Shown: one piece after another, positions 17,400 to 26,786 of the stretch
Numbering within the stretch: the first letter of the stretch is position 1
How the letters are laid out: every line of letters begins with the position of its first letter
Origin: Acidimicrobiia bacterium
GTDB taxonomy: Bacteria > Actinomycetota > Acidimicrobiia > Spongiisociales > ZC4RG35
DNA length: 64,000 nt
Direction of reading: 5' to 3'
Assembly: GCA_028284765.1 (NCBI GenBank)
Contig: JANQRA010000018.1
Span: forward strand, 62,001-126,000
The notes under the pieces: model-generated
The model's database searches: none
What the model was told of the DNA's origin: nothing
What the model saw: only the letters and a program-made list of their open reading frames with translations
Position numbers and translations under genes: made by a program

Positions 17400-17902
17400 T
17401 GAGGCTCTTGGTGGCAGCTGCATTTGCCCTTCTGGTACTGCGGGATCGGGGGCGGACGACACCACGCCGACCAGCCGACCCAGACATGAAGCTCGTGCTT
17501 CTCCTGCTTGTGATCGAACTGCGTTCCGGCCTGTCGGTCCTGGCCGCTCTGGGCAAGGTCGCTGCGACGTTGCCGGACTATGAGTCGCTGACCCGGGTGC
17601 ACCGGCTGGCACGTGTTTCTGGTCTCACCGCTGCCCTGGCCATCGCAGACGACCGGCTGAGACCGGTCGTATCCCAGTTGATTCGCTCTCAGAAATCAGG
17701 TTCGTCCCTGACTGTCGTGGCGCACCGGATGATCGAAACCGAGCTCCAGTCCGAAAGGGCTCGACGAGTCGCCAGAGCCCGCACCCTCCCGGTCAAGCTG
17801 ATGATCCCAGTAACGCTCTTGATGCTGCCCGGGTTGGTTCTGATGTTGTACGCGCCGTCCCTCCTCGCCATGTTCGAAGACCTGACAGGCGGGCTGACAT
17901 GA
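17399..17902 (+). CDS. tadC: Tad pilus membrane protein TadC
   Basis: A 167-residue T2SSF-like platform protein. The cytosolic part has 'IELRSGLSVLAALGKVA' and 'LIRSQKSGSSLTVVAHRMIETELQSERARRVARARTLPVK' (17679-17805), the usual turn before a membrane pair. The last 30 residues hold two hydrophobic segments ('LMIPVTLLMLPGLVLML'). It pairs with TadB. The ATG overlaps the tadB stop (TAATG). Confidence 0.85.
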   Translation: MRLLVAAAFALLVLRDRGRTTPRRPADPDMKLVLLLLVIELRSGLSVLAALGKVAATLPDYESLTRVHRLARVSGLTAALAIADDRLRPVVSQLIRSQKSGSSLTVVAHRMIETELQSERARRVARARTLPVKLMIPVTLLMLPGLVLMLYAPSLLAMFEDLTGGLT

Positions 17903-17953
17903 GTCTCCGCGCTTCCTCCCGCACCGGTCGGAAACCGGATCGAAGGAGTGTCT

Positions 17954-18151
17954 ATGACACGGGTATGGAACTGGCTGCTTGTGCGGCTGGAGGAGGAAGA
18001 CGGTCAAGCGACTGTTGAGTACTTCCTAGTGATTCTGGCGGCGACCGCGCTGGCCATCATCGCTCTGAAGTGGCTGCAGTCTGGGAGTGGGAGCGGTCTT
18101 CTCGGCGGGCTGTTCGGAAAGGTCATCGATTGGGTGGCCAACGCCTTCTGA
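17954..18151 (+). CDS. Flp-family pilin
   Basis: A 65-residue pilin precursor. The prepilin site is 'DG/QATVEYFL': Gly, then Glu at +5 and Tyr at +6, followed by a hydrophobic helix ('VILAATALAIIAL'). After cleavage the mature pilin would be about 45 residues. The ATG at 17954 has AAGGAG at 17942-17947 upstream. It is the main fibre subunit of the Tad pilus. No TadV prepilin peptidase gene is in the window, so processing must be done by one encoded elsewhere. Confidence 0.88.
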   Translation: MTRVWNWLLVRLEEEDGQATVEYFLVILAATALAIIALKWLQSGSGSGLLGGLFGKVIDWVANAF

Positions 18152-18513
18152 GAAAAGATGAGGGTTCAGTGACAGTCGAGTTCTTCTTGGTTGTCCCTCT
18201 GATCTTTCTGGTGCTGGTTGCCGGGGTCCAAGTGGCCTCGGTGGCCCGCACCCGAATCGAGCTCCTGGGAGCGGCGAGGGAGGGAGCTCGTGTCGCCGCG
18301 ACCACACCCGATCCAGCGAAGGCCGTCGAAGCCGTTCGAGACGCTTTGCCCCACGGTCAGCGTGATCGAGCGCGAATCTCGGTGAGTCGTCCGGGTGCGG
18401 TTGGTAAGCCGGCCAAGGTCTCAGTGAGTGTCAATCACCAGCTGTTTGGCGTCCTGCTTGGTGGCTTCTCGGTGGAGGTCACGGCGTCTGCGTCGATGTA
18501 TGTCGAGCGATGA
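18130..18513 (+). CDS. tadE: TadE-like pseudopilin
   Basis: A protein of 127 residues from TTG 18130. It has a second prepilin-type site, 'DEG/SVTVEFFLV', with Glu at +5 and Phe at +6, then a hydrophobic helix and an exported domain ending 'VEVTASASMYVER'. This is the TadE minor pilin signature. The start is uncertain: GTG 18169 would lie after the cleavage Gly and destroy the signal, so I favour TTG 18130 (12-residue leader); CTG 18148 overlapping the pilin stop is another option. It overlaps the next gene by 14 bp. Confidence 0.75.
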   Translation: MGGQRLLRKDEGSVTVEFFLVVPLIFLVLVAGVQVASVARTRIELLGAAREGARVAATTPDPAKAVEAVRDALPHGQRDRARISVSRPGAVGKPAKVSVSVNHQLFGVLLGGFSVEVTASASMYVER

Positions 18514-18892
18514 ACGGGGTTCTGCGTCGATCGCAATCGCCTCTGCCTTTGCGATTTGTCTGGCAGCAACCCTCGCCGTTTCTAGCTTGGGTCTGGTGTG
18601 GAGCGCGGCAGTTGCGGCGGCCAACGGCGCCGACGCGGCAGCTTTGGCTGCAGCCGTCGCAACGTTTCCCCCGGCCGCGGACGCGGCCAGCCCGAGCTCC
18701 ATCGCTTCGGAGCTAGCTGAACTGAATCGGACGAGACTGGTCAGCTGTGTCTGCCCGATCGACACATCGCTGAGGGTGCGAGTGGCAGTGGTGGTGGTCG
18801 CAGTCGACGTCGACGTCCCGTTCTTTGGCGAGTTGTCCGTCGAGCGAACGGCTCGGGCTGAGTTCGATCCGCAGCTGTGGTTGGGTCGCTGA
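18500..18892 (+). CDS. Rv3654c-family TadE-like protein
   Basis: A 130-residue protein at the end of the Tad locus, matching the Rv3654c-type TadE-like family in place and form. 'DERGSASIAIASAFAICLAA' near the start resembles a TadE leader and helix but lacks the Glu at +5. An Ala-rich helix and an outer domain with two Cys ('SCVCPIDTS') follow. The ATG at 18500 overlaps tadE by 14 bp. It may be a minor component of the pilus; its role is not established. Confidence 0.75.
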   Translation: MSSDERGSASIAIASAFAICLAATLAVSSLGLVWSAAVAAANGADAAALAAAVATFPPAADAASPSSIASELAELNRTRLVSCVCPIDTSLRVRVAVVVVAVDVDVPFFGELSVERTARAEFDPQLWLGR

Positions 18893-18914
18893 GGTCTCGG
18901 ATAGGCTCCGGCCG

Positions 18915-20645
18915 ATGGCAACCAAGTCCGACGCGATGCGCATGCTCGTCGAGCTCGCCAAGCTCACTTCCCTCGATGAGGGCTCGCCCCAGGCTTTCAA
19001 GGTCAGGGCATACGAGAACGCCCTCGCCGGCATCGAAGCTTTCCACGGAGACCTCGAAGGCCTGAGCAAGTCAGAGTTGACCAAGATCAAAGGTGTTGGC
19101 GGCTCTACGGCTGACAAGATCATCGAACTGCGGGAGACCGGGTCGGTGGCGAAGCTCGAGAGTTTGAGGGAGATCTATCCGCCGAAGTTCGTCGAATTGA
19201 CCAAGGTCCCGGGGCTCGGTCCCAAGACCCTAAAGATGATCAGGTCTGAGCTTGGCGTCGAGGACATCGAAGGCCTCAAGGCTGCGTTGGACGCTGAGAA
19301 ACTCAGGGACCTGCCCGGGCTTGGCGAGAAGTCGGAGGAGAAGATCAAAAAGGCCATCGACCGCCTCGGTCTCCACGGCAAAGACCGGCGCACGCCCCTG
19401 GTGGAGGCATACGGATTCGCCAGATCATTAGCCAGGCGCATCCTGGAACTGGATGGCGTCACTGCAGCCGAACCGTGTGGTTCGATGCGCCGATTCTCAG
19501 AGACCATCGGCGACATCGACATCGTGGTGGCGACAACCGACTCACAACTGGTCCACTCCTCCGTTCTCACTTTCGATGAAGTCGACGAAGTCATCGGCTC
19601 GGGTGAGACGAAGACGTCGTTCCTCACCCGTGAGGGATTGCAGGTCGACGTGAGAACCGTCGCGCCGTCGCAGCTCGGCTCTGCCCTGCTCTACTTCACC
19701 GGCTCCAAGGCTCACAACATCCAGTTGCGGCAGCGGGCCATTGACCGGGGTTGGCTGCTTTCCGAATACGGCCTGTTCGAAGACGACGCGGTGGTTGCGT
19801 CTGAGACCGAGGAAGAGGTCTATGCGGCACTCGAGATGGACTTCGTGCCTCCCACCATGAGGGAAGGCGGGGGAGAGGTTCAAGCCGCCGCCGACGGCAA
19901 AATGCCGTCTCTGGTGACGCGAGACGCCATCAAGGGTGACCTCCACTACCACTCCGACCGATCGGGCGACGGGAGGTCGTCACCCGAGGAGATGGTGGAG
20001 GCGGCCATCGAAGCCGGGTACCGGTACGTCGCATTCACAGATCATGGCGAGGACCTTGCCATCAACGGTTTGACCCGCTTCGAGATGCTCGAGCACCGTG
20101 AGCATCTCCGGGAGCTGAATAGGAAGTACGAGGAACTCGAAATCCTGTTTGGGTGCGAACTGAACATCGGACCGGACGGCTCGCTCGACTACGACGCAGA
20201 ATTCCGGTTGGAGTTCGACTATTGCGTTGCCTCCATCCACTCGCACTTTGATCTGCCTGAAGATCAGCAAACGGCTCGCATTCTCAAAGCACTCGCGGAT
20301 CCATCGGTCACCGCAATAGGGCACCTCAGTGGGCGCTATGTCGGCCGGCGACCGGGTGTCGAGTTGGACGTCGAGGCAGTTCTAGAAGGGCTGGAAGTGA
20401 CCGGAGTCGCTCTCGAGATCAACGGCGCTCTTGATCGCCTCGACGCAACGACCGAGGTCACGAGACTGGCGATGGCCCGAGATATCAACTTCGTGATCGA
20501 CACCGACTCACACCACACCCGCGACCTGAAGCGAATGGACTACGGCGTTCTGTACGCACAGCGGGCCTGGGTCACCGAAGAGAGGGTCGTCAACACCTGG
20601 GATCTCGACAGATTCGTCGAATGGGCTAAGGCAAGGAGGGCCTAA
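18915..20645 (+). CDS. polX: DNA polymerase X family protein with PHP domain
   Basis: A 576-residue bacterial PolX. The N-terminal half has helix-hairpin-helix elements ('IKGVGGSTADKI', 'VPGLGPKTLKMI', 'LPGLGEKSEEKI') and the nucleotidyltransferase motif 'GSMRRFSETIGDIDIVV' near residues 188-204 with its two catalytic Asp. From residue 342 a PHP metal-dependent phosphoesterase domain begins ('DLHYHSDRSGDG', 'FTDHGED', 'DTDSHH'). It should fill gaps and trim 3' ends in base excision repair, and may also have AP endonuclease activity, as in known bacterial PolX. ATG at 18915. The F420-type gene begins at its last base. Confidence 0.92.
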   Translation: MATKSDAMRMLVELAKLTSLDEGSPQAFKVRAYENALAGIEAFHGDLEGLSKSELTKIKGVGGSTADKIIELRETGSVAKLESLREIYPPKFVELTKVPGLGPKTLKMIRSELGVEDIEGLKAALDAEKLRDLPGLGEKSEEKIKKAIDRLGLHGKDRRTPLVEAYGFARSLARRILELDGVTAAEPCGSMRRFSETIGDIDIVVATTDSQLVHSSVLTFDEVDEVIGSGETKTSFLTREGLQVDVRTVAPSQLGSALLYFTGSKAHNIQLRQRAIDRGWLLSEYGLFEDDAVVASETEEEVYAALEMDFVPPTMREGGGEVQAAADGKMPSLVTRDAIKGDLHYHSDRSGDGRSSPEEMVEAAIEAGYRYVAFTDHGEDLAINGLTRFEMLEHREHLRELNRKYEELEILFGCELNIGPDGSLDYDAEFRLEFDYCVASIHSHFDLPEDQQTARILKALADPSVTAIGHLSGRYVGRRPGVELDVEAVLEGLEVTGVALEINGALDRLDATTEVTRLAMARDINFVIDTDSHHTRDLKRMDYGVLYAQRAWVTEERVVNTWDLDRFVEWAKARRA

Positions 20646-21055
20646 TGGTCAAGGAATACAAGGCACCGAAGGCAATCAACGCGGTCGTGCGTGGTCTCAA
20701 CCGGCTGGGACTCGGACGTTCCGTGACGTTGACAACCAAAGGCAAACAGTCGGGGGAGGAACGAGAGGTGCCTGTCTCGCCAATCGAGGTCGACGGCAAG
20801 ACGTTCCTCGTTGCACCGTACGGAGAGGTCGCCTGGGTGCTCAACGCCCGAGCTAACGGGGACGTGACCCTGAAAGCCGGGCGCTCGTCGAGCAGACACC
20901 GGTTGGTAGAGATGCTCGACGGTAGGGAGAACGTCGTATACGCCTACTACCAGCGAGAGTCCTTCCCACGCCAGTACATGGATGTTCCAGAGAATCCGAC
21001 AATCGAAGACTTCCGTGCCGCTGCCGATCTATTTCCTGTGTTCGAGGTCACTTAG
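20645..21055 (+). CDS. Deazaflavin (F420)-dependent nitroreductase family protein
   Basis: A 136-residue split-beta-barrel protein of the DDN family. 'LTTKGKQSGEEREVPVSPIE' is the family's F420-phosphate-binding signature, followed by 'VAPYGEVAWVLNARANGDVTL'. Such proteins use reduced F420 to reduce quinones or other acceptors. Its presence suggests that the host makes coenzyme F420, which fits an actinobacterium. The ATG overlaps the polX stop (TAATG). Confidence 0.85.
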   Translation: MVKEYKAPKAINAVVRGLNRLGLGRSVTLTTKGKQSGEEREVPVSPIEVDGKTFLVAPYGEVAWVLNARANGDVTLKAGRSSSRHRLVEMLDGRENVVYAYYQRESFPRQYMDVPENPTIEDFRAAADLFPVFEVT

Positions 21056-21137
21056 CCGGTAAATACGATCCTTGTAATTCACGGGGCGATAGATGAAGCT
21101 GTCGACCTTGGCGACGACATCTAAGGAGACCTCCCCG

Positions 21138-22445
21138 GTGGCATCCACCTTCGTTCTCGACACGTGTGTCCTTCTCGCCGATCCCAACTCCATCCTCCGA
21201 TTTGATGAGCACGACGTCGTGCTTCCTTTGGTTGTGGTGGAGGAGCTCGACCGCAAGAAGACGCGGCTCGACGAGATCGGCGCCAATGCCCGAGGTGCCA
21301 TTCGGTTGCTCGAAGAACTGGGTGCGTCAGCGTCCGGCGGTATGCGAGACGCCGTTGGATTACCCGGCGGAGGATCGCTTCGCATCGAGCTCAACGGGAT
21401 TACTTCGGAACGTCTCCCAACAGTCTTAGATCCCCAAACTCCTGACCATCGGATCCTGGCCACTTGTCTCAACCTGCAGGCGGACGCCGAGCCAGTGCTG
21501 GTTACCAAGGATGCAGCTTTGCGCATCAAAGGTGCTCAGCTCGGGGTCACGGTTCAGGACTATCGCGCAGACACGGTTCAGGTCGAGCAACTCAACTCGG
21601 GGATCACTGAGCATTACGTCGACAGTGCTCTGATCGATCGTCTCTACGACGAAGGGAAGATTGAGATCCTGGGCGTCGAGGCTCCCGTCAACGAGTTCGT
21701 CGTGTTGAAGAGCGGCTCGTCCAAGTCTGCGCTGGCCCGAGTGGTCCAGGCCGAGCCGAACGTGATCGTTGAACGCATGCCAACCCATGTCCGTGCCTTT
21801 GGGGTGGAACCCAAGAATGTCCGTCAGACCGTGGCATTGCACCAGCTTCTCGACCCCGACATCCCTGCCGTTTCACTCATGGGGATGGCCGGAACCGGCA
21901 AGACATTTCTCTCACTGGCAGCTGCCCTCGAGCAGGTGCTGGAACAGGGTCGCTACCGAAGGGTGTCGGTCTACCGTCCGCTCGTCGCCGTCGGTCGCCA
22001 GGAGGTGGGGTATTTACCTGGCGACCTCAACGAGAAGCTGGCCCCATGGATGGCAGCCGTGCATGACAACCTCTATGCCCTCTTCTCAGATGCGGGTGTC
22101 GACGGAGCCAGGGGAGCTGTCGAAGAGTTGGTCGACCGGGGCGAGTTGGAGATGGCTGCAGTGACCTACCTGAGAGGGCGCTCGATCACAGGGGAGTTTG
22201 TGATCATCGACGAAGCCCAGAACCTCGAGCTGTCGACTCTGAAGGTCATCCTCACTCGGATGTCACGTGACTCAAAGGTGGTCTTCTGTGGTGACCTCTC
22301 TCAGGTGGACAACCCCTACATCTCTCCGTACGGCGGCATGGCGGCCCTGATCGAGAAGTTCAAGGACTCGTCGCTGTTCGCTCACGTGACACTGGAGCGC
22401 ACCGTCCGCTCACCCCTCGCCGAGATGGCCGCCACCATCCTCTAG
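21138..22445 (+). CDS. phoH2: PhoH-like protein with N-terminal PIN domain
   Basis: A 435-residue PhoH2-type protein. Residues 1-130 are a PIN ribonuclease domain with acidic residues in 'FVLDTCVLLADP', 'VVEELDRKK' and 'DHRILATCL...VTKDAAL'. The C-terminal PhoH ATPase has Walker A 'MGMAGTGKTFLSLAAAL' and Walker B 'FVIIDEAQNL'. Mycobacterial PhoH2 unwinds and cuts RNA. GTG at 21138 is supported by AAGGAG at 21123-21128; ATG at 21093 would add 15 residues. It is convergent with topA across a short region with palindromes. Confidence 0.88.
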   Translation: MASTFVLDTCVLLADPNSILRFDEHDVVLPLVVVEELDRKKTRLDEIGANARGAIRLLEELGASASGGMRDAVGLPGGGSLRIELNGITSERLPTVLDPQTPDHRILATCLNLQADAEPVLVTKDAALRIKGAQLGVTVQDYRADTVQVEQLNSGITEHYVDSALIDRLYDEGKIEILGVEAPVNEFVVLKSGSSKSALARVVQAEPNVIVERMPTHVRAFGVEPKNVRQTVALHQLLDPDIPAVSLMGMAGTGKTFLSLAAALEQVLEQGRYRRVSVYRPLVAVGRQEVGYLPGDLNEKLAPWMAAVHDNLYALFSDAGVDGARGAVEELVDRGELEMAAVTYLRGRSITGEFVIIDEAQNLELSTLKVILTRMSRDSKVVFCGDLSQVDNPYISPYGGMAALIEKFKDSSLFAHVTLERTVRSPLAEMAATIL

Positions 22446-22449
22446 AGAC

Positions 22450-22491
22450 CGAACCCGGGGTTCATATCGCCATATCCGGCTGATATCAGCC
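22450..22491. terminator. Palindromes between phoH and topA
   Basis: Two short dyads lie in the 56-base convergent gap: GAACCCGGGGTTC (22451-22463) and the perfect 14-bp GGCTGATATCAGCC (22478-22491). No U tract follows either. They could act as a bidirectional stop signal, but this is uncertain. Confidence 0.35.
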
Positions 22492-22501
22492 CGAGTTAGA
22501 G

Positions 22502-25060
22502 CTACTTGCCGAGTCGGTCGCGGCGGGCTTGCAAGAGCTCGGCCGCTCGCTCGATGGTGATGGTCTCTGGGGAGTCACCCTGTCGAAGCGAGGCATTGAC
22601 CTCACCGTCGGTGACGTAGGGGCCGTAGCGGCCGGAGCGCACGGTCACGGTCTTATTGCTGACGGGGTCTTCTCCGAGTTCTTTGAGATTCGATGGCCGG
22701 GACTGCCCGCGCCTCCGGGGAGGTTCAGCAAGGATCTTCAAAGCTTGAGGCACCGTCAGGCTGAACAGCTGTTCCTCGGTCTCAAGACTCCGGCGGTCGT
22801 CACCCCGTTGGATGTACGGGCCGTACCTGCCGTTCAGGGCGAGGATCTCCACACCATCGTCGTCTTCACCAACCGTCCTCGGGAGAGAAAGAAGCTTCAA
22901 AGCATCATCGAGGCCCAACTCGTCCATCGTCATCGACTTGAACAGTGATGCGCGTTTCGGCTTCGCCTTGCTTCCTTCTTCCTGCTCGCCGAGCTGGATG
23001 TATGGGCCGAATCGCCCTGTCTTGCCATAGACGGTCAAACCGCTGTCCGGATCGGTGCCGAAGATCTTGTCCCCAGCATTCTGGGTTTCGATCAGCTCGA
23101 TGGCTTTCTCGACGGTCACTTCGTCGGGAGCCACCCCCGGTGGGATGGAGCCGCGCTCGTCGCCGCGTTCGACGTATGGGCCGTACCTGCCGACTCTTGC
23201 AACGATCGTGTTTCCGTCCGAATCCTCGCCGACCGGTATGGAGTTGATGATTCGAGGATCGATCTCCTCCAGCCGTGTTGCGACTTTCTCCTTCAAGCCG
23301 TCGTCTCCGAAGTAAAACGATCGAAGCCAGGGGACCGATTCCTGCTCACCGCTGGCGATCAGGTCGAGATCGCTCTCCATTTCGGCCGTGAATTCGTAGT
23401 CGATGAGGTTCGGGAAGTGCTTCTCCAAGAGGCCAACCACACCGAAGGCGGTGAAGGTCGGAACCATCGCGGATCCCTTCTTGAAGACGTACCCACGGTC
23501 CTGGATGGTTGTCATGATCGATGCGTAGGTCGACGGCCTTCCGACACCCAGTTCCTCGAGTCGCTGAACCAGCGAAGCCTCCGTGTACCGAGCAGGAGGA
23601 CGGGTCTCGTGCCCGGTGGGCTCCAGGCGCTCCACGGCTAGGGCGTCGCCCTCCTCAAGCGGCGGGAGGATCTCTTCCTTGTCGTCAGACATCGCCTCGG
23701 GATCGTCTGCACCTTGGACATAGGCCCTGAGGAATCCGGGGAAGGTGATCGTTCGACCGGATGCTCCGAAGACCACCTCTGTTGAGTCGACCTCTGCGGA
23801 GAGCCTCACCGAAACGGTCACGCCCTTGGCGTCCGCCATCTGCGAGGCGACTGTTCTCTTCCAGATCAGGTCGTAGAGGGCGGCCTCATCAGGACCGACG
23901 TTGGCTGCAACCTGTTCTGGCGTTAGGAAGTCACCTGCTGGTCTGATCGCCTCGTGAGCCTCTTGGGCACCCTTGGCCTGCTTGCCGGAGTACTTGCGTG
24001 GTGACGGGGAGAGATACTCCTCGCCATAGAGCTTTGTTATCTGACCCCTGGCCGCGGCTAGGGCGGAGTCGGCCAACTCCACCGAGTCGGTCCGCATATA
24101 GGTGATGTACCCGTTCTCGTAGAGACGCTGTGCCACCGACATCGTGCGGGAAGAGGTGTAGCGCAGCTTGCGACCGGCCTCCTGCTGGAGGGTCGATGTT
24201 CTGAAGGGCGGGTAGGGGCGTCTCGTATACGGTTTTGACTCAACGGACTTGACCTTGAAGTCTGCTTCGGTGAGAGAGGTCGCCAGATTGGTCGCGTCGT
24301 CCTGGGTTAGGACTCGCACTCCCTTTTTCGCTTTGCCTTTCGAGTCGAAGTCGCGCCCAGACGCGACCCGGTCGCCGTCGATTGAGAACAGCGAGGCCCC
24401 GAAGCCTTTGTCGAGATCTTCTTGAGGAGCGAACGAACCCTCGATGGACCAATAGCCGGCGGGGACGAACGCCATCCGTTCCCGTTCGCGTTCGACGACG
24501 ATTCGGATGGCGACGCTCTGAACACGGCCCGCAGAGAGTTTCGGTTGCACCTTCTTCCAGAGAACTGGTGAGACCTCGTATCCGTAGAGCCGGTCGAGGA
24601 TGCGACGGGCCTCCTGTGCGGAAACCAGGCGATCGTCCAGGTCTCGAGGGTTGTTGAAAGCTTCTTCGATGGCGGGTCTGGTGATCTCGTGGAACACCAT
24701 TCGCTTAACGGGGACCTTGGGCTTGAGGACCTGGACCAGGTGCCAGGCGATGGCCTCACCCTCACGATCCTCGTCAGTCGCCAGGTAGACCTCGTCAGCG
24801 TCTTTCAGGAGCTCCTTGAGCTTCTTGACCTGGCTCTTGCGCTCTTTCGGCACCACGTAGAGGGGCTCGAACTCGTTGTCGACATTGACTCCCAGGCGCG
24901 CCCAGTCCTCCCCTTTGGCCTTGGCCGGGATCTCTGCGGCTGACCGGGGAAGGTCGCGGATGTGGCCCATCGACGACTCAACCGTGGCCTCATCTCCAAG
25001 GAAAGATGAGATGGTTCGAGCCTTGGTCGGAGACTCAACTATGACGAGATTCTTGGGCAT
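22502..25060 (-). CDS. topA: DNA topoisomerase I (type IA)
   Basis: An 852-residue type IA topoisomerase that relaxes negative supercoils. The TOPRIM domain has 'VIVESPTKA' and 'ATDEDREGEAIAWHL'. The active-site Tyr lies in 'GYITYMRTDS', with 'SAGRVQSVA' before it. The C-terminal third has four repeats with 'GRYGPY' or 'GRFGPY' elements and no Cys4 zinc fingers, as in actinobacterial TopA. ATG at 25060 is preferred over GTG 25078. It is divergent from tmk, with an 81-base gap. Confidence 0.96.
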   Translation of the reverse strand: MPKNLVIVESPTKARTISSFLGDEATVESSMGHIRDLPRSAAEIPAKAKGEDWARLGVNVDNEFEPLYVVPKERKSQVKKLKELLKDADEVYLATDEDREGEAIAWHLVQVLKPKVPVKRMVFHEITRPAIEEAFNNPRDLDDRLVSAQEARRILDRLYGYEVSPVLWKKVQPKLSAGRVQSVAIRIVVERERERMAFVPAGYWSIEGSFAPQEDLDKGFGASLFSIDGDRVASGRDFDSKGKAKKGVRVLTQDDATNLATSLTEADFKVKSVESKPYTRRPYPPFRTSTLQQEAGRKLRYTSSRTMSVAQRLYENGYITYMRTDSVELADSALAAARGQITKLYGEEYLSPSPRKYSGKQAKGAQEAHEAIRPAGDFLTPEQVAANVGPDEAALYDLIWKRTVASQMADAKGVTVSVRLSAEVDSTEVVFGASGRTITFPGFLRAYVQGADDPEAMSDDKEEILPPLEEGDALAVERLEPTGHETRPPARYTEASLVQRLEELGVGRPSTYASIMTTIQDRGYVFKKGSAMVPTFTAFGVVGLLEKHFPNLIDYEFTAEMESDLDLIASGEQESVPWLRSFYFGDDGLKEKVATRLEEIDPRIINSIPVGEDSDGNTIVARVGRYGPYVERGDERGSIPPGVAPDEVTVEKAIELIETQNAGDKIFGTDPDSGLTVYGKTGRFGPYIQLGEQEEGSKAKPKRASLFKSMTMDELGLDDALKLLSLPRTVGEDDDGVEILALNGRYGPYIQRGDDRRSLETEEQLFSLTVPQALKILAEPPRRRGQSRPSNLKELGEDPVSNKTVTVRSGRYGPYVTDGEVNASLRQGDSPETITIERAAELLQARRDRLGK

Positions 25061-25141
25061 GTGGTCAGCAGTTGACACCAGATCGCCTCACTATGTCAAT
25101 CTCTGTCGAGCCTGTCGGCATCAGCAGTTACGGTGATAACC

Positions 25142-25732
25142 GTGGGTAGGTACATCGCAATCGAGGGCGTTGACGGCAGCGGAAAGTCGACCGTCGCGGA
25201 GGCCCTACAACTGCGTCTCGAGGCGAAGGGGGAGCGCGTTGTTCGAGTTCGCGAGCCGGGTGGTACGCCGGTTGGCGAGGCTGTGAGGGAGCTACTGCTC
25301 CACTCCGATTCTTTGGACGTATGGGCCGAGGTGATGCTGTTTGCCGCACAGAGGGCGGAGTTGGCAAAGACCGTCGTTCGTCCTGAGGTTGACGGCGGAG
25401 CGTGGGTGATATCGGACCGTTCGTACTACTCGTCGATCGCCTACCAAGGTCGGGCTCGAGGACTCGGTGAAGAAGTGGTTCGGGCTATCAACGAGAGAGG
25501 CCTGGAGGGAATCGTCCCCGACTGGGTCTTCGTTCTCGACGTTGAGCCGACTGTCGCCTTGGAACGGCAATCCGATCCCGATCGCATTGGCCGCGAGGGC
25601 GTGGGGTTTCAGACCGATGTGAGAAACGCCTACCTCGACTTGGCGGCCGCCGAAGAGAAGGTGGTGCTCGTCGAGGGCGGCCTCGATGTCGAGCAGCAAG
25701 TGGACGCAATCATGAGCGCACTCGATGTTTGA
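25142..25732 (+). CDS. tmk: Thymidylate kinase
   Basis: A 196-residue dTMP kinase: P-loop 'IEGVDGSGKSTVAEAL', the 'VREPGGTP' DR-type motif, and 'VISDRSYYSSIAYQG'. It converts dTMP to dTDP with ATP. GTG at 25142 gives the common 'GRYIAIEG' N terminus; a GTG three codons earlier is an alternative. The stop overlaps the ATG of holB by 8 bases, so the two are translated together, as is common in bacteria. Confidence 0.94.
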   Translation: MGRYIAIEGVDGSGKSTVAEALQLRLEAKGERVVRVREPGGTPVGEAVRELLLHSDSLDVWAEVMLFAAQRAELAKTVVRPEVDGGAWVISDRSYYSSIAYQGRARGLGEEVVRAINERGLEGIVPDWVFVLDVEPTVALERQSDPDRIGREGVGFQTDVRNAYLDLAAAEEKVVLVEGGLDVEQQVDAIMSALDV

Positions 25733-26738
25733 GGATGTGATCGGCCATAGCGGCGTCATCGAATTGATGACTGCTGAACTAGCCAGCCCGGCGCAGGCTT
25801 ATCTCTTCGTCGGACCGCGATCGGTTGGCAAGGAACTGGTCGCTCGGAGGTTTGCAGCGGGACTACTCGGAGGTGTCGAAGATGAAAGGGCTCGTCGGCT
25901 GGCTCTTGATGGCACCCATCCTGACCTACGGGTGATCGAGCCGGAAGGAGCTACTTCGGTCGGTGTTGATCAGGCACGCGAAGTGGTTGCGAGAGCATCG
26001 ATGACCACGGTCGAGGCCGATCGCTCGGTGTTTCTGTTCCCCGACGCTGGAGCGTTGACCGAACAGGCAGCCAACGTTCTTTTGAAGACCCTGGAGGAGC
26101 CTTCGGCTCAGGTCGTGTTTCTTCTCGTCGCTGAATCTGAGGACGACTTCCCGCCCACGGTTGCCTCGAGGTGTCGGACGATTCACATGGGACGTGTTCA
26201 ATCGGAACACATCATCGAGGGTCTGGTTTCACGAGGCGTCGAAAGGTCGGATGCCGAGAGCGTTGCCAACGTGGCTGGGGGCCGGCCGGGTCTTGCTCTG
26301 GCTTTGATGAATCAGCCGGAGGTGGCCGGATTTCGGTCGATGTGGTTGTTGCTGCCTGGCCGCGTGACGCCACGCCCCGGCGACGGTCAGCGTCTTGCCT
26401 CAGAGATCTTGGCCGAACTAGGTCCGCTCGTGGAAGACTCGATTGGTGAGGATCTGAACAAGGAGAAGGCGCAGAGGGCAAGACGACGGGTCGAGATGTC
26501 TTTGCTGGTCAGCGGCCTCGAGATCCTCGCGTCCTGGTATTCCGACTCGGCGTCTCTTCAGATGGGTGGTCCTATCCGCAACAGCGACATCGACCTGGCT
26601 TCGCTGACCGAGGTCCCTCCCCGCAAGGCGGTGGCTGCTGCCGACCAGGTCCTCGACGCCGTCGTGGATATCCAAGGCAACCTGCGCCGGGAACTGGTGC
26701 TGGCCAACCTGTTCAGCGGTCTCGGCTCCGAAGACTGA
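25725..26738 (+). CDS. holB: DNA polymerase III delta' subunit
   Basis: A 337-residue clamp-loader subunit. 'AYLFVGPRSVGKELVARRFA' is a degenerate P-loop with GKE in place of GKS/T, which suits the non-catalytic delta' subunit. 'NVLLKTLEEPSAQVVFLLVAE' and 'TVASRCRTI' (the SRC arginine finger) are family signatures. No zinc-binding Cys cluster is present, as in many actinobacteria. It should load the sliding clamp with delta and gamma/tau. The ATG overlaps tmk. Confidence 0.88.
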   Translation: MFEDVIGHSGVIELMTAELASPAQAYLFVGPRSVGKELVARRFAAGLLGGVEDERARRLALDGTHPDLRVIEPEGATSVGVDQAREVVARASMTTVEADRSVFLFPDAGALTEQAANVLLKTLEEPSAQVVFLLVAESEDDFPPTVASRCRTIHMGRVQSEHIIEGLVSRGVERSDAESVANVAGGRPGLALALMNQPEVAGFRSMWLLLPGRVTPRPGDGQRLASEILAELGPLVEDSIGEDLNKEKAQRARRRVEMSLLVSGLEILASWYSDSASLQMGGPIRNSDIDLASLTEVPPRKAVAAADQVLDAVVDIQGNLRRELVLANLFSGLGSED

Positions 26739-26786
26739 CGGTTTTCTGTCCCTGGCCGTCCCTAGCTTCGGCTTCGGGAGGTGAAG

